Source: Climacium dendroides (lineage: Eukaryota > Streptophyta > Bryopsida > Hypnales > Climaciaceae). From it: a DNA stretch of 64,000 nucleotides. The translations under genes were made by a program, and so were the position numbers. Positions within the stretch are counted from its first letter, which is position 1; every line of letters starts with the position of its first letter. Below are positions 1-12,252 of the stretch, in pieces. The notes under the pieces were generated by a model. It did no database searches, was not told the origin of the DNA, and saw nothing but the letters and a program-made list of their open reading frames with translations. The DNA lies in contig OX467082.1 in assembly GCA_950106755.1 (NCBI GenBank), positions 6,634,001 to 6,698,000 of the forward strand, written 5' to 3'.

Positions 1-652
1 AGAAGTAGTTAAATGTGGCGTATTGTTCCTTCAATGTTGAAAATTGAGACTTTTATTCCTTCTCTTTGCTCCATTAGATCAAGAATGTCAATTATATGAG
101 ATAATGGATTTTGGGGGCCTTAAGGTGTATCAAAATGTGAGACTTCATTTCACAATGTTCCACAATACTACTCATTAGACCTTAAGAAGCTCTTCAAGTT
201 AAACTTCTTAAGGCTTAATTTGTATGGAAATGAATTTAAAGATAAAAATTCTACAATAAAGAAAGCAAAGAACTTCACTCTTGAGTTGGGCACTTAAATA
301 CATTTATTTTTGTGTCAAAGTAATCTAAGCAAAAAAATGTTCTTTATACATCATTTTTTATCTTTCAGTCTACTTGAAATAAGGGAATGCTAATATGTGA
401 GCATAGCATAGAATCCATGAGCCCATGACTCTAGGAGTTATATTATAAACACATTCTATGGTTATAGATATCTATGTCATGGATACATATGTTATAGACT
501 CTTTCCATATTATATTATATCTATGTTATAAGTACAAGGTACACACCTACAACTAGGTTCAAGGCTTATAGACTCATATCTTTGTAGTCACATGCTAGCA
601 TCATTGCTTGAAATATAATATATATAAAGTTCATTTCCATGCTTTATACTAT
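1..652. other. Intergenic, nothing recognised
   Basis: AT-rich sequence with a short stem (CCTTAAGAAG / CTTCTTAAGG near 180-216) and no supportable gene. Confidence 0.6.
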
Positions 653-656
653 TTAA

Positions 657-1700
657 TCCCTAAAAGATCAAGAGTCCCCTCAAGGGACTTTGAGGAGTTT
701 GGATAGGTTCTTATCACTAGTAGAAAATGCAGGAATTTCAACAGAATTATGTTGTTTCGATCGCGTTGATTTGGTCACCGAACAACAGAAATCTGTTGAA
801 ATTAACGCAATCGAAACAACATAATTTTGTTGAAATTCCTGCATTTTCTACTAGTGTAATTATGACCTCAATTTTTGGTGAAACTTTTTGATAAGATAGA
901 AAAGCTTATTAGCTTAGTGGAAATATAATTCTTATTTCAATCAGTGTCTAGGAGGAGAAGTTATGTCATCCTAAATATAATTTTTATATCGCAGGGTAGA
1001 AAAAGAAATTCACAAAAATTTAAAACAATTTTTAATTTTTTTCTTATAGGTCTTATTTTTGTCTACATGTGAAGCTTTGATTCATTCCATTTGGATTAGT
1101 GATGTGAAAGTTATGGACAATCTTGTTTTCGGGCAATCTAAGCATCTTTATGAAAAAATAACTTACAAGATTCATTTCTGAATGCAATATTCACAATTTT
1201 TCAAAAAAAATTGTTTGACAAGGTTAAATTTTCTTGTTAGAACAATCTCATTGTTGGGATTGTTGTGTTTCAATCCCATCTTAGAGCTATTAACAATTTA
1301 GTTTTTCTTTCAATCTTGAACCTACTTCTACTTGATAATTTTTTTAAAGAATGAAAATCACGCATTTAAAAAAATTGTTTACTAGATTTTCAACCCAATT
1401 CTACAACCCAATTTTTTTTAAATTCATAGTCCATAGTGCAAAAAAAATTCAAAAATGGCAGTCAAAGTCATTTGATATTGCAGGCCAATGTTCAAAAAAA
1501 CTTTATTTTTCAATTTTGAATGCTAATATCTTCCAATCAACATAGTCAAACTTTATGAAAGTTTTACCACATGATCTCAGATAAGTAAAGTACAAGATTC
1601 TAAGGTTAGATTCTAAAAAAAGCATTTTTTTAGTGAACATAGCAGAAATGACAGTTTTGAGTTGTTTTTTGGCAAAAAAATGGCCTTGGTCCTTTAGGGA
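657..1700. mobile_element. TTAA-flanked piggyBac-like non-autonomous element (copy d)
   Basis: TTAA at 653-656 and 1701-1704. Left end TCCCTAAAAGATCAAGAG; right end reverse complement TCCCTAAAGGACCAAGGCC. Without the nested 142-bp CACTA-type MITE it is about 900 bp. It carries the family core CATTCCATTTGGATTAGTGA near 1083. There are no coding sequences. In the opposite orientation it aligns with the copies at 15927 and 22229. Confidence 0.8.
715..856. mobile_element. CACTA-type foldback MITE nested in a TTAA element
   Basis: 53-bp arms (715-767 and 804-856) are inverted repeats with two mismatches and begin CACTAGTAGAAAATGC, a CACTA-superfamily terminus. The flanking triplets are TAT and TAA, so a 3-bp target duplication is imperfect or mutated. 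Confidence 0.85.
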
Positions 1701-1989
1701 TTAATTACGAAAGTACAATATTTATCAATGATCATTATGAGTCACTTAATTGGGCATTTACTTTGCACAAAGCACTAGTTTTCACATTGCAATGCACTAC
1801 TTTTTGTTGTTTTCAAAATTCCAAACTTTCAAGACATCATCCATTAAATTGGGAGTTACAATTTTGCGATCGATCAATTGATAGAATCATTTGTTGTAAA
1901 AAGTTCAAAAGTTTGAAAAAAAAATTTAATAGTTGAAATGAGGCATTTAGAAAAATGCTAGTGCAATATCACATTGTATTTCTATTTTT

Positions 1990-3514
1990 AGATAAATAAA
2001 CTCTCCTATATTCATATTTTTCACTTGACTGATTTTTTCTCATCATTGAAAGTTATTTTGAATGATGATTTTAGCTTTTGTATGTGGTTTTGAATGACAA
2101 TCTATTCAAGATTTTGTACAAAGGTGTCCATTGCACTCTTGACTTTTTGTAGTGTTGAGGGCTTTTGAAAACGAGCCTCCAACACACTAGATCTTAGAGA
2201 AAAAATCACATTAGAAATTCATTTTAAGGAAAAATAGTAGAGTAGATTTTGAGAAGCCATAAACTGATTGGGGTTATGCATGTTAAGATCCTTTATCCTC
2301 ATGTTTTTGTGGTGACCAAATTTTTAAATTTGACGTGTGAAAAGGCAATTAAAAGACTTCAAATCACTTTGGCAGCTTTTACACCCTCATGATCAAACAT
2401 TATAATCTTTCAATCCATATGATAGAGGTAACTAGAGCCCCATGAGCAATCAATAGGGTGTGTTAAATTTGGAGAGGCCAGGACTCATTTCTGGGTTTTT
2501 TAAATATTTTAATGGTTACAAGAAGCTTCCTTGTTTGATTGTTTGTCACAAAAATTACAATATGCCATATATTCCGTGCCACTATAAGTAGCCTCCAATC
2601 TGTTAGTGAGCAGTTTTGGATGACTCTAAGCATTGGCCATGGGTCAACAAGAACTTCGGCCTTTCAAAAATCATAGTAATTTCACTTTCAGCGCAAAAAT
2701 CACCATACTTTTTGCAATCCCCATCATCCATGTCACTGCACCTCATGCAATATTTGCTTCACCTTCCACTACTCCTCATCATGTCCCAAATTCCTTATTT
2801 GATCCGTTATGGCTGCTTTCACTATAAGTGATATTGTTGTGTTTTCTTTTCCTATGTGGTCTTTAACATGTCTAGATTGGGTTTTACAGTCATAATTTTA
2901 AAAAAGGAAGTGATACAACTTATCAAAATATTATCTTTTTGTTCAATTTATAGCAAATTCCTAGAAGCTAAAAAGAAAACTTGATATTGTTGTGTTTTCT
3001 TTTCCTATGTGATCTCTAACATGTCTAGATTGGGTTTTACAGTCACAATTTTTTTAAAAAGAAATTGTTACAACTTATCAAAACGTTATCTTTTTGTTCA
3101 ATTTAAGGTAGAACTACCCATTACCACCATTTACCCAATTCCCCCACCTACAGTTTCCTTCCATTTCTGTCACTGGCCCATCTTATTACCACAATCTTAC
3201 TAATCCATGATCATGATGGCAATGCACTGAGGAGTGGACACATCAGCCCACGCTTCAACAATGGTCAGGTCATGCTTCAACAAGGGTCTACTCACAGTTT
3301 TACATTTCAGCTTTCACAAAGAATTCAATTCTTGTCAGAATGTCTTCATTTTTTTCGCAATTGACTTCTCTCAAACAACTCAATCTCTGAAAAATATGAG
3401 AGCTCATAAATAGCTTCTCCAAAGTACCTAGATAGCAAATCTGTATGGTAATGGGTAGTTCTACCTTATAGCAAATTCCTAGAAGCTTAAAAAAAAACCT
3501 TGGTCCTTTGGGGG
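1990..3514. mobile_element. TTAA-type element, second subfamily (copy h), rearranged
   Basis: The right end, reverse complemented, is CCCCCAAAGGACCAAGG next to TTAA at 3515-3518. The interior (about 2130-2440 and 2830-3100) matches 52010-52400 and the end of the window. A segment from about 2825 to 3105 holds two tandem copies of the GATATTGTTGTGTTTTC block. A 361-bp MITE is nested at 3106. The left terminus is not found, so the left limit is approximate. Confidence 0.6.
3106..3466. mobile_element. TA-flanked MITE, AGGTAG family, with an adjacent empty site
   Basis: Ends AGGTAGAACTACCCATTACC and its inverted copy; TA on both sides (3104-3105, 3467-3468). Removing the element and one TA gives TTCAATTTATAGCAAATTC, exactly the uninterrupted sequence in the neighbouring tandem copy at 2942-2960. 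No coding content. Confidence 0.9.
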
Positions 3515-3518
3515 TTAA

Positions 3519-4964
3519 GCTTATAGTACAGGTTGCGACTCCTGCCTGTGGCGGGTGTCCTGGACACACACACACTCATCCAAGGCTCATGGCCTCCCTG
3601 TTGATTGTACAGTACAATTATACTGAACCCACCCCATCCCACCTTGCTTTGGAATTCAACCACAGCCCCAAACAGGCTGCCAATGTTTTCCTTCAATGAT
3701 GAACTCCAGTGGATATGGTACCACATGGAGCATGAGGAATAGGAACTTCACTTACTCACTTACTAGTGTGCCCTGTGCCGTTGCCACAGTCGAAAACAAA
3801 AGTAAAAGTAAATTTTTAAATCTTTTTAAGAATTAAAAAATAATTTAAAAAAAAATTGTATAGCTTTTTCATTGTGAGTCAAAATGTCACGAAACAAAGA
3901 TCGTGCACCCTTCCTCGCCAAGAGCTTTTTGACGGTATCAAGAACGCTACTAGGAGATGCACGGTCTAGGAGATCTCAACGTGACAAACAAAACAAACAA
4001 CCAAATTTAAGGTGTAGATGACTACTTCTGATCTTCCTTACACAATTTTTTTTCGTCTTTTTTCCCCTTTCTCCCTTTCAGAGAAGTGCTAAAGAGGTAA
4101 CATACAAGAAAATGACATCTGAGTCTAATATTTTACTATATTTTCATCCACATATGTAGATGAGTTTCATTTGAAATTGGCAATTAATTTCTCTCATCCC
4201 AATTGGAACAACTTGACAATCCATCACCACCCCCATTTTTCTCTTTCACAAATTTCTCCCTCAAGGCTTGATGCTCCCCAATTATTTTTCAGTGCTTTCA
4301 ACCATTTCAATGCCCAAAAAAACCAACCCAAAACCTGATCATACAACTAATGAAGATGCATCTCATGGATGGGTGGATGGAAGAAGAAAAAAAAAATGAA
4401 CACCTAATGGGGGACACTTCATTTAGTAAGGTGTAACTATGAAAGTATGAAACTATTTGTGGCTGCTACTCCAGATCATGCCTACAATTGCTTATTTGAT
4501 CAGTTATGGGTGCCTTCACCTTAGTAATTGATTTGAAATTGTATTGTACTGTACTTGAGCTGTACATTCCAGCAGCATGCCGTATAATCATCGAACCCAC
4601 AATCAATCCCGTTGTGTAAGTATCATAATAGGAAGGGGGGAAGAAATCTAGAGATTCACATATGAATGTCCTTCTGTTGACGCAGTGATATACAAACAAA
4701 CACACTGAAACACGAGTAACTTAAGTTGGTGGTACTACACAAGGGAGGAAGAGAGAGGGGGGGAGTACATACATACTGAATTCAATTAGCAGAAATAACA
4801 TTATAAGAAGAGCCCTGTCCATGCGCGTTTTGATTGAAGGAAGGACGGTGACAATCAGGCCCCCCCCCCCCCCCCCCAATAAGCAACTCAGCAAGTTCTC
4901 TTCATGAGCAAGTTCTCTTCATGAGCAAGATCTTTACCAAATGATTGTTAAGTTAAGCTTATTG
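3519..4964. other. Intergenic; low-complexity tracts only
   Basis: Short unsupported open frames, the C tract at 4860 and a (TG/AC)-poor mixed sequence. Around 4480-4520 it resembles 2790-2825 (TTATTTGATC.GTTATGG), implying another dispersed repeat. Confidence 0.5.
4860..4877 (+). repeat. Poly-C tract (18 C)
   Basis: Uninterrupted run of C. Just downstream, a 20-bp unit with GCAAGTTCTCTTCATGA is repeated twice. A similar C run lies at 47776-47790 and a T run at 57837-57854. Confidence 0.95.
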
Positions 4965-5240
4965 AGGTAGGTACACCCAAAACCGCCACTTTTTTTGCTA
5001 CTGAACCTATTTTCTATTATTATACTGGTCCAATTTTCATATGTTCTTGTTGGCAAGTGAAAGGAAGTTCCAATGCACCAGAGAACATGGCATTTGGATA
5101 CCGTATGCAAAAGTTATGAAGGAATAAAGTTTGGTTTTGAAAAGTGTTTCTTCCACATAGGTGACAGAACTGATTTTGGAGATGTACGTATAGTGTAGAT
5201 GGTGGTTTAAGGTCAGTGGCACATTTGTGTGTACCTACCT
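4965..5240. mobile_element. AGGTAG-family MITE, subfamily 2
   Basis: Begins AGGTAGGTACACCC and ends with inverted GTGTACCTACCT. It shares nearly its whole interior (for example CATATGTTCTTGTTGGCAAG) with 8041-8305 and, inverted, with 11452-11724 and 51170-51650. The left flank ends TG rather than TA, so the target duplication is not clean. Confidence 0.8.
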
Positions 5241-5860
5241 TATTAGTTATTAGTAGGAGGCTACGAGATTAGAGGATACGGGATTAGGAGCTATGAAAAT
5301 TATGCCTAAAAATTGTAGAAAGAAATAGACAATTTAGTGTGATTCTCATTATTATGTAGAACCCCTTTTTGTAGGGTCTTGTTGGTTGGTAGTTGAAAAG
5401 GGTTTCTATTGAGGGTTTTCTTAGAATGCATTTTTGGGACATTGTATAAGTAAAGTAGGAATTTTGCAAAGGGCTGAAAAAATAGGGGTTAGGATAACCG
5501 ATTGTCGACTCTCATGAAGAGTATAGTGAAAGTACTACATTGTAGGCAAGAATGGAGATTGTGCGATTTTAGAAAGGAGTTGATGGAAATCAGGTGTAGT
5601 TACCTCATGGGAACCAACTCATTTCCAATTGTCTTTCTCTCCCCCCCTCCCCTATCCATTTTGGTAATGTAGGGTGCTTTTTTTTTTGTGCATATAGAAA
5701 TGAATAGTGATTAGTTATGGCACAATTTTGTAGTGCACTGTGATTTGCTATAAGCCTCTTGATATTACAACCAACTGTTAGTCAATTTTGCGACCAATCC
5801 TTGGTTAGAAATAGAAAGACCTACATAACCAATATGGGTCAAACAAAACCTTCAACTTAA
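5241..5860. other. Intergenic; dispersed repeat related to 53.4-54.3 kb
   Basis: Shares a TTAGAATGCATTTTTGG block (about 5424 and 54128) and an AGGTGTAGTTACC end with 54188-54297. Class unknown. Confidence 0.5.
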
Positions 5861-6671
5861 CCCCTAAATGCCTAAGCCATTTCAAGGATGTTTTTCCTAT
5901 GAAAAAAGAGCATGGGCTTATAGTTGTCCTTAATGAAACAAATTTTTTTTTTCAAAATCTGACCATATAGATGTTTAGAGAGCTTGCTTATTAGTACATA
6001 TGCCAATTTTGAGTCTAAAATTGTAAAGGAGTTGTGAGATTATAAACAAAAAAAAGTATGTTTTCTATTTTTAGTATGTTGCCCTTCACCACAATGTTTT
6101 AGAAATTTGCAAATAAAAGTTTTATGGGATTGGAGGTGACATGAACAACTACAAATAGTGCTAGCGCACTAAAATGCACTTTCAAAAAACTTAATTTCAC
6201 ATGAAAAGCTATCAAATTCATTATACAATCTACTTTGCAATTGTAGTAATGCAATTTTTTTAATAAATAGAGATTGCAAATAACTTCAAATTAACACTTG
6301 AATATTTAAATTTTCAATGGTAAAAATCATGAAAACACTTTTTTCTTTCTATTGGGACAATTTTCAAAGCAAATGGATTTGTATAATTTTAGATCTCAAA
6401 TCAAGTGAAATTGGCAAACTTTGCTCAAAGCCGGGAAATGAAGTAAAATTTGCAAGCTTTACTCTTCACTAATGGTACATATATGTGTTTGAAGACCTCT
6501 TAAAAATCAAATATTCTTTTTTTTCAATGAAAAAAAATGAAAGATTCCAATAGTCAACCTTCAAAACTGCCCAATTTTTAAAAAAAAAGGGACACATGAA
6601 TCTAATTGCCCACACCAAAATGAGCCTGAAATTTTAGATCGACCATATATGGTCACTCAGGCAGTTAGGGG
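5861..6671. mobile_element. TTAA-flanked piggyBac-like element, third subfamily (copy k)
   Basis: TTAA at 5857-5860 and 6672-6675. Ends CCCCTAAATGCCTAAG and, reverse complemented, CCCCTAACTGCCTGAG match 14 of 16. The 811-bp interior is AT-rich, non-coding, and unrelated by eye to the other copies. Confidence 0.8.
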
Positions 6672-6675
6672 TTAA

Positions 6676-8040
6676 AAAGACAAAAAAAAATCTGAAAAAT
6701 TGTGGAATCCTTCCAAACTCTTTTTCTAGTAAGGTAGTCTGCTCTAAAAGCGAGTGGCCTCTTCAAATCCTCCCTATATTTAGGCCTAAATTGGATAGTA
6801 GGTGGTCCTTAAATGGACCTCTCAAGCCATTGAGACAATCGAGAAAAAAACATTATTTATTGCAAGAGCCAATTGTTGGCCTTTACTTACTCAAATCACT
6901 TTAGAAGTTGCAAGTGGTCGGATTTTGGAAGACCTAGGGTCATAAATAGGTGCCTACAATAGGATTTTTAAAAAATTCATAAGTAATTCAAAAATGATTC
7001 AAAAAATATGAAACCACTTGTATGACGTTCCGCATCCATTTTTCTTTCTCTAAAAAATGATCCAAAAATATTTCTATTCATGGAAACCTTCAAAAAAGGG
7101 GGACCAGCCGGTAAATGGTCACTTTAAGGCCATACTACCTTAAATGGGAAAATTTCCCCACTCAATAACACCGCGCTCCAGATATGAGTAAGGTAAAGCA
7201 ACCCATTGTGGTCAAAATTTGGAGTCTGCCCTCATGCCACTGCTGAAATTTTTTCAAAAATTTTCCCACGTAAAGACAAGTGTGAGAAATAGTGAGAGCA
7301 ATTGAAATTCTATTTTTCAGACAATGTATAAATTTGTTATGAATTTTTGAACTGATCTATCCAAAAGAGTCAATATGCTACCTGATAACCAACAAAAACT
7401 ATATCTAATATGTTCATCTTAATCACCTAAAGCAGTCACAATAATTTCTAATGTGGAAGGCCCTGGAAAGGTCACATTCTACCATGATTTACACTAAAAA
7501 GTTGGGTGCTCCTAATGAAGTCACTAATCACTCCATGGGTGTCAGGTTAGGCATTGATTATGGCTTGGAAAACTGTCATGGGGTCGTTAGGTGTCCACTA
7601 TGGGTCATCTAACCACAATGGGATGTTTTACCTTAATTGCTTCAATGGTTGGAAATGGGTTGGCTCCCTTTACTTGAGCATTGAAAGTTGCCATTTTAAG
7701 ACAAGTTTTAATCACAGGCTGTATGTATTGTATTGGAGTTAGGCTAATCATTGGTAATGTACTGGAAAAGAATTTATATCTGTCTTTGATGATTTATGTA
7801 TTTGGGCACTAATTAAACTTCATCCTCAAAGGCTGTGTTTTACCCATTAATGCGCAAATCCTTGTTTGAATTTTTGCAGGAATTGCTCTTTATCTTTTTT
7901 ATTAATATATAGTACTTATCTCAATTACTGTAGTTATCATGGTTGTAAAGAAAGTTACACTCAGTTTTATTTTTGAACAGTACTTTGGATGATTGAATGA
8001 GAAGTTATTTGAACATCATAATTCCAAAGCACTCTACTGT
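6676..8040. other. Intergenic, nothing recognised
   Basis: AT-rich, no domain-bearing frame, no clear repeat ends. Confidence 0.5.
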
Positions 8041-8305
8041 AGGTACACCCCAAACCGCCACTTTTTGCTGCTGAGCCTATTTTCTATTATTAGACTGGTC
8101 AAATTTTCATATGTTCTTGTTGGCAAGTGAAGTGAAAGGAGGTTTCAACGCACTAAAGAACGTGGTATTTGGATATTGTATGCAGAAGTTATTAAGGAAC
8201 AAAGTTTGGTTGAAAAGCGTTTCTTCCACCTAGGTACAGAACTAATTTTAGAGATGTACATATAGTATAGATGGCGGTTTAAGGTCAGTGGCACATTTGG
8301 GTGGT
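8041..8305. mobile_element. AGGTAG-family MITE, subfamily 2, right end missing
   Basis: Starts AGGTACACCCCAAACCGCC and parallels 4965-5240 up to GTCAGTGGCACATTTG, then breaks off without the terminal repeat. Confidence 0.75.
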
Positions 8306-8832
8306 TCATCATCCCCCAAAGTGGACATTCATTGGGTGAATGAAGGCAACAAATTTGACTTTCATCCAAATGAATTACTAATTATTGAAGAAGCTTCAAA
8401 GAAAAGTTACGTAATGACTAAAGGTAGAAACACGTAAAATTAATACTCTTTTTTTTCTCCACTATCTCAAGGGCAAGTGATCAAAAAATTAGATGAGATT
8501 ATATTAGTAAAATAAAGAAAAACGCACCCAAATGGTTTCATATTCTTTCAACACTTTAAAATATTTTATAAATTTTCAAAGTTGAAAACATAGGATAGCC
8601 TATACATAACACTAGACTCACCTTGAAAAGATCCCCTTTAAGCATGAAATGCCTCACCTCATTAGTTGCATTTTAAAAGTTGTGATGATTTTAACTCAAA
8701 AGTATTCATATTAGCCTTTTTTTTTTACATGTTGAAGAATATAAAATGTTGCTTATAAATGTTTCCACCTTACACCAATGGAAAGAAAAAAGAACACATG
8801 ACAAATGAGTATTAATTATTTCATTCACAATA

Positions 8833-9558
8833 CAATCAGACTTCAATAAGTGTTAGGGGTTGGGAGCATATTTTTAGTTAACACTTAGACAGTAGTAACA
8901 CATAACACTTATAGAGGGTGATGCCGATGATTTGTAACACTTATAAAAAATAACACTTAAAAGAATTAAAAAGGTAAATACATAACATTTATAGAAAAAA
9001 TGGATGAAATTATAAAATATTGATTCATTATTCATCTAAGTCCGTCGAAAGAATAAATCAATAGTACTTTTGCGAGTTTTTGCTACATGACAAGATTCAA
9101 CTTTCTTTTCTAGTGCTTCAATATTCCTAATAGATAACATGGTGTCATTAGGTCTTTGCTCCAAAAACTTCTTCAAAGTTTGAAGAGCACTACCTACATC
9201 TCCTACAACCTCTTCTATTATATCGTGAGGATTAGCTTCATCAGGATCACTATCTTTGTGTTCACTACCTAAAATTGCTTAAAAATACACCTACCTATCA
9301 GTTTGTTTCTAGAATGGACATCTAAAGTCACTTTGCAACTAGAAACTATTACTTTACCTCAAAATTATCTCCCCCAAAGTGATGGCTCTTACGAAAAGCC
9401 TTTTTTTGGAAACTTATCACTTACCAAGGTAAAATTAACAAAGTCGGGAGCGCGACATTGCATAACACTTAACACATAACACTTACTAGTCTTAATTTTA
9501 AGGGAGCACAAATCTCCATAACACATATAGAGTTTTAACACTTATCAAGGTCTGACTG
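8833..9558. mobile_element. Decayed Tc1/mariner pogo-like (Tigger) element
   Basis: Terminal repeats CAATCAGACTTCAATAAGTG (left) and CAGTCAGACCTTGATAAGTG (right, reverse complemented), flanked by TA at 8831-8832 and 9559-9560. CAGTC..ACCTTGATAAG-type ends and TA duplication are typical of pogo/Tigger elements. It contains the C-terminal end of a transposase on the minus strand. Most of the coding region has been lost by internal deletion. Confidence 0.8.
9036..9278 (-). pseudogene. C-terminal remnant of a pogo/Tigger (DDE_1) transposase
   Basis: An 80-codon open stretch with no start codon, ending at a TAG. It shows the acidic-helical tail common to this family: LQTLKKFLEQ, LSIRNIEALEKKV and the terminal TRKSTIDLFF, like the (T/S)TIDSFF end of Tigger transposases. 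The catalytic DDD region is absent. Position inside pogo-like inverted repeats supports the call. Confidence 0.7.
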
Positions 9559-9761
9559 TATTTCAAAAGCACTCTTTCTACTTTTGGTTTGAGTACTCAA
9601 GGAGTCAACTTAAGCTTAGAACATCCTAAAAATCACCCTTTTTTCGTACCATGTAAATTATTTGCTTAAAAAAAAACAAGAGTATTTTCTAGAGGTCAAA
9701 TTATAATATGAGACCTCCATTTTTTTGCACAAAATTCCAAGGATGAACATTTACACTTGTG

Positions 9762-9926
9762 TCTTACATAGAAGGAAGGATTCTTTGTCATCAATAAAAG
9801 ACTTTTGGGCCACCACATCATGTTATTACTTTTAGGGTTAATTGTCTTACATGGAAGGATATTCTATCATCCATCAAACATCTTTAGGTTGTTGCACTGT
9901 ATCATTACTTCTAGGATTAAATAAAT
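9762..9926. repeat. Tandem duplication, about 82-bp unit
   Basis: GTCTTACAT.GAAGG...ATCATTACTTYTAGGRTTAA occurs twice head to tail (9762-9841 and 9842-9926), moderately diverged. No gene. Confidence 0.7.
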
Positions 9927-10706
9927 ACATTCTTTGGAGTTTGAAGAAACTTGATTCAATACTTTTAGCACAAGTGGGGAGCAGCAATTTTTTTTGGCAA
10001 AAAAAAGACAATATTTAACATGACAAGGTTAGGTTCTCTTTCCAATGGGAAATAAAACAATAGTTTTGATTTTTTATCACCATAATTTTGGTAGTTGTTT
10101 AATGGAGGGATCACCGATCATGAAGCTCCCATTGCCAAGGTGAAAGAGTAACCTTTTCCTTTCACCTAAGTCGTTGGCACCACTTTATGTGAACAATTGT
10201 GATTTTTCCATACTTCATCACCATAGATTCATACATTTGAGCCACTCCTTTCACCAACTTCTCTTTAAACTTTGTAATAATGGTACTAGTTTGCTTTTAA
10301 TGTGAGACGGTTGAGAACACCAATTTTTCTTGCGGGACTTCATATATTGTTGTTTAATAACCGCTCGATTATTGTACCTTGAATATAGTATTGAAAATTG
10401 TTTTGTTTTGTTTCCCTACACATTATACTCTTTTTCTACACTTTGTTTACATGCTAGTCATGTTATTCATCAATCATCTATGACAATTGACAAAATGTTG
10501 TAGTTTGTGACTTACAAGTTTTAGTATCATCAACTTCAATTGCTAATTCTGTAGTTTAGGGTTTTTTGAGCCTACAATATTTGTGCTTGCAATAGTTCTC
10601 TAGAAAAACAACCCATCGCCTACTTCCATTTGTTGCAATGCTTAAAATAGCCTTTGAAGCTAGATATTTGCTTCTCAAATCAACATAGTTGCCAAATGAA
10701 TTTATC

Positions 10707-11020
10707 CTCCAAACTTCAAATATCACAAGAATACTGGTACAACAAATAATATTGAAGCCCCAAACTTCAAATATTGCCAAAATATTGGTGCAAAAAAAAA
10801 TGAAGCCCTAAACTTCAAATATTTCCATAATATTGGTGCAACAAATAATATTGAAACCCCAAACTTCAAATATTGCTAGAATATTGGTGCAACAAAAAAT
10901 ATTAAAGCCCTGAACTTCAAATATCGCCAAAATATTGGTGCAACAAATAATATTGAAACCCCAAACTTCAAATATTTCAAGGATATTGGTGCAACAAATA
11001 ATATTGATGCCCCAAACTTT
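10707..11020. repeat. 51-53 bp minisatellite, about six copies
   Basis: Units carry CCAAACTTCAAATAT...ATATTGGTGCAACAAATAAT. Because most units are 51 bp, the minus strand stays open and would read a 17-residue repeat (GFNIICCTNILAIFEV). No conserved protein is recognisable. Confidence 0.9.
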
Positions 11021-11451
11021 TCTTTTTGGAAACACATGGACAATTTCCATCGATGAAAGGAGGAGTACATGAGAACCAAGGGACAAAACCCAATGGGATT
11101 TTTTGTTTTTTTTTAACCTTTGAAGTCTCAACACACCTTCGGAAGTCAATAGGGTGGCAAGAGTGCAATAAAGGCTGTAACTAATTCCCAAACACTAATG
11201 AGTTCTTGATTTCCTACCATCAACTCCTCCATTCTATTCTTGACACATCTGCTTTGGTTTGGCATGCCAAAATGAACAAAAAACAAGTGATTTTGGAATC
11301 GTCTGCACATCAAACATGGCTCTCCAAACCAACTTTCGCCTTCCAAAATTCACAGTAATCTCAATTGAAGCCCCCCAATTACCAAATTTTTGCCCAATCC
11401 CCCTCATTTCTTTCTCTCCACTTGTCGAAACATTTCCTTCACCTTCCTATA

Positions 11452-11724
11452 AGGCAAGTACATGTGCCACTGACCTTAAACCGCCATCATCTACACTATA
11501 CATACATCTCCAAAATCAGTTCTGTCACCTATATATGTGGAAGAAACGCTTTTCGAAACCAAACTTTGTTCCTTCATAACTTTTGCATACAGTATCCAAA
11601 TGCCACGTTCTCTGGTGCGTTGGAACCTCCTCACATGCCAACAAGAACATGTGAAAAATTGACCAGTGGAATGATAGAAAATAGGCTCAGTAGCAAAAAG
11701 TGGCACTTTTGGGTGTGCCTACCT
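11452..11724. mobile_element. TA-flanked MITE, AGGTAG subfamily 2, inverted
   Basis: TA at 11450-11451 and 11725-11726; ends AGGCAAGTACATGTGCC and, reverse complemented, AGGTAGGCACACCC. The interior is the reverse complement of 4965-5240. Open frames that cross it are incidental. Confidence 0.85.
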
Positions 11725-12252
11725 TACTCCACATCATGGTCTCCACATCACGTCCACAGACAGTTGCTTATTCAGTCGGTTACAGGTGGTCACACCTTCA
11801 AAGTCCATAAAAATATCACTGGTGGGGAGTCATGATTTTTCAGTACCAGGCAGGGCATCAACTGACTCAACTCCATACCCTGAGTTTCCCAACCATTCAT
11901 GTAAGTGATCAACAGTACAGTACATCTGCATCTACTTACTACTCCCCCCTGGTTGCTTTGTAAAAAAAATTTATCTCCCCTTCTCCCCAGTAAGTTAGTA
12001 CCTCAAGCTTCAACAGTAACTAGGTACAAGGGTACTAAAACCTCTGTCCACTCACTCACTCTTCTCCCTTCCCTTCACTTAAACTTAGCCTGTGGCCAGC
12101 TTGCCCAAATGGCGCAGACGAGTACGGCACTCACGACGCGAGCCACTCCGGCCGTGTACGCGAAATGATGTAAAACTACAAAAGATCAACACCGCACCTT
12201 TGGTAATCACTTGAGGCATTGGATGCCGTACTCGCTCGCGAGGGTGATCGGC

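Noticed and set aside
10808..11191. 127-codon minus-strand open frame
   Set aside because: Mostly the translated 51-bp minisatellite; no domain or splice context.
11365..11835. 156-codon plus-strand open frame
   Set aside because: Largely inside the MITE at 11452-11724, whose other copies are non-coding.
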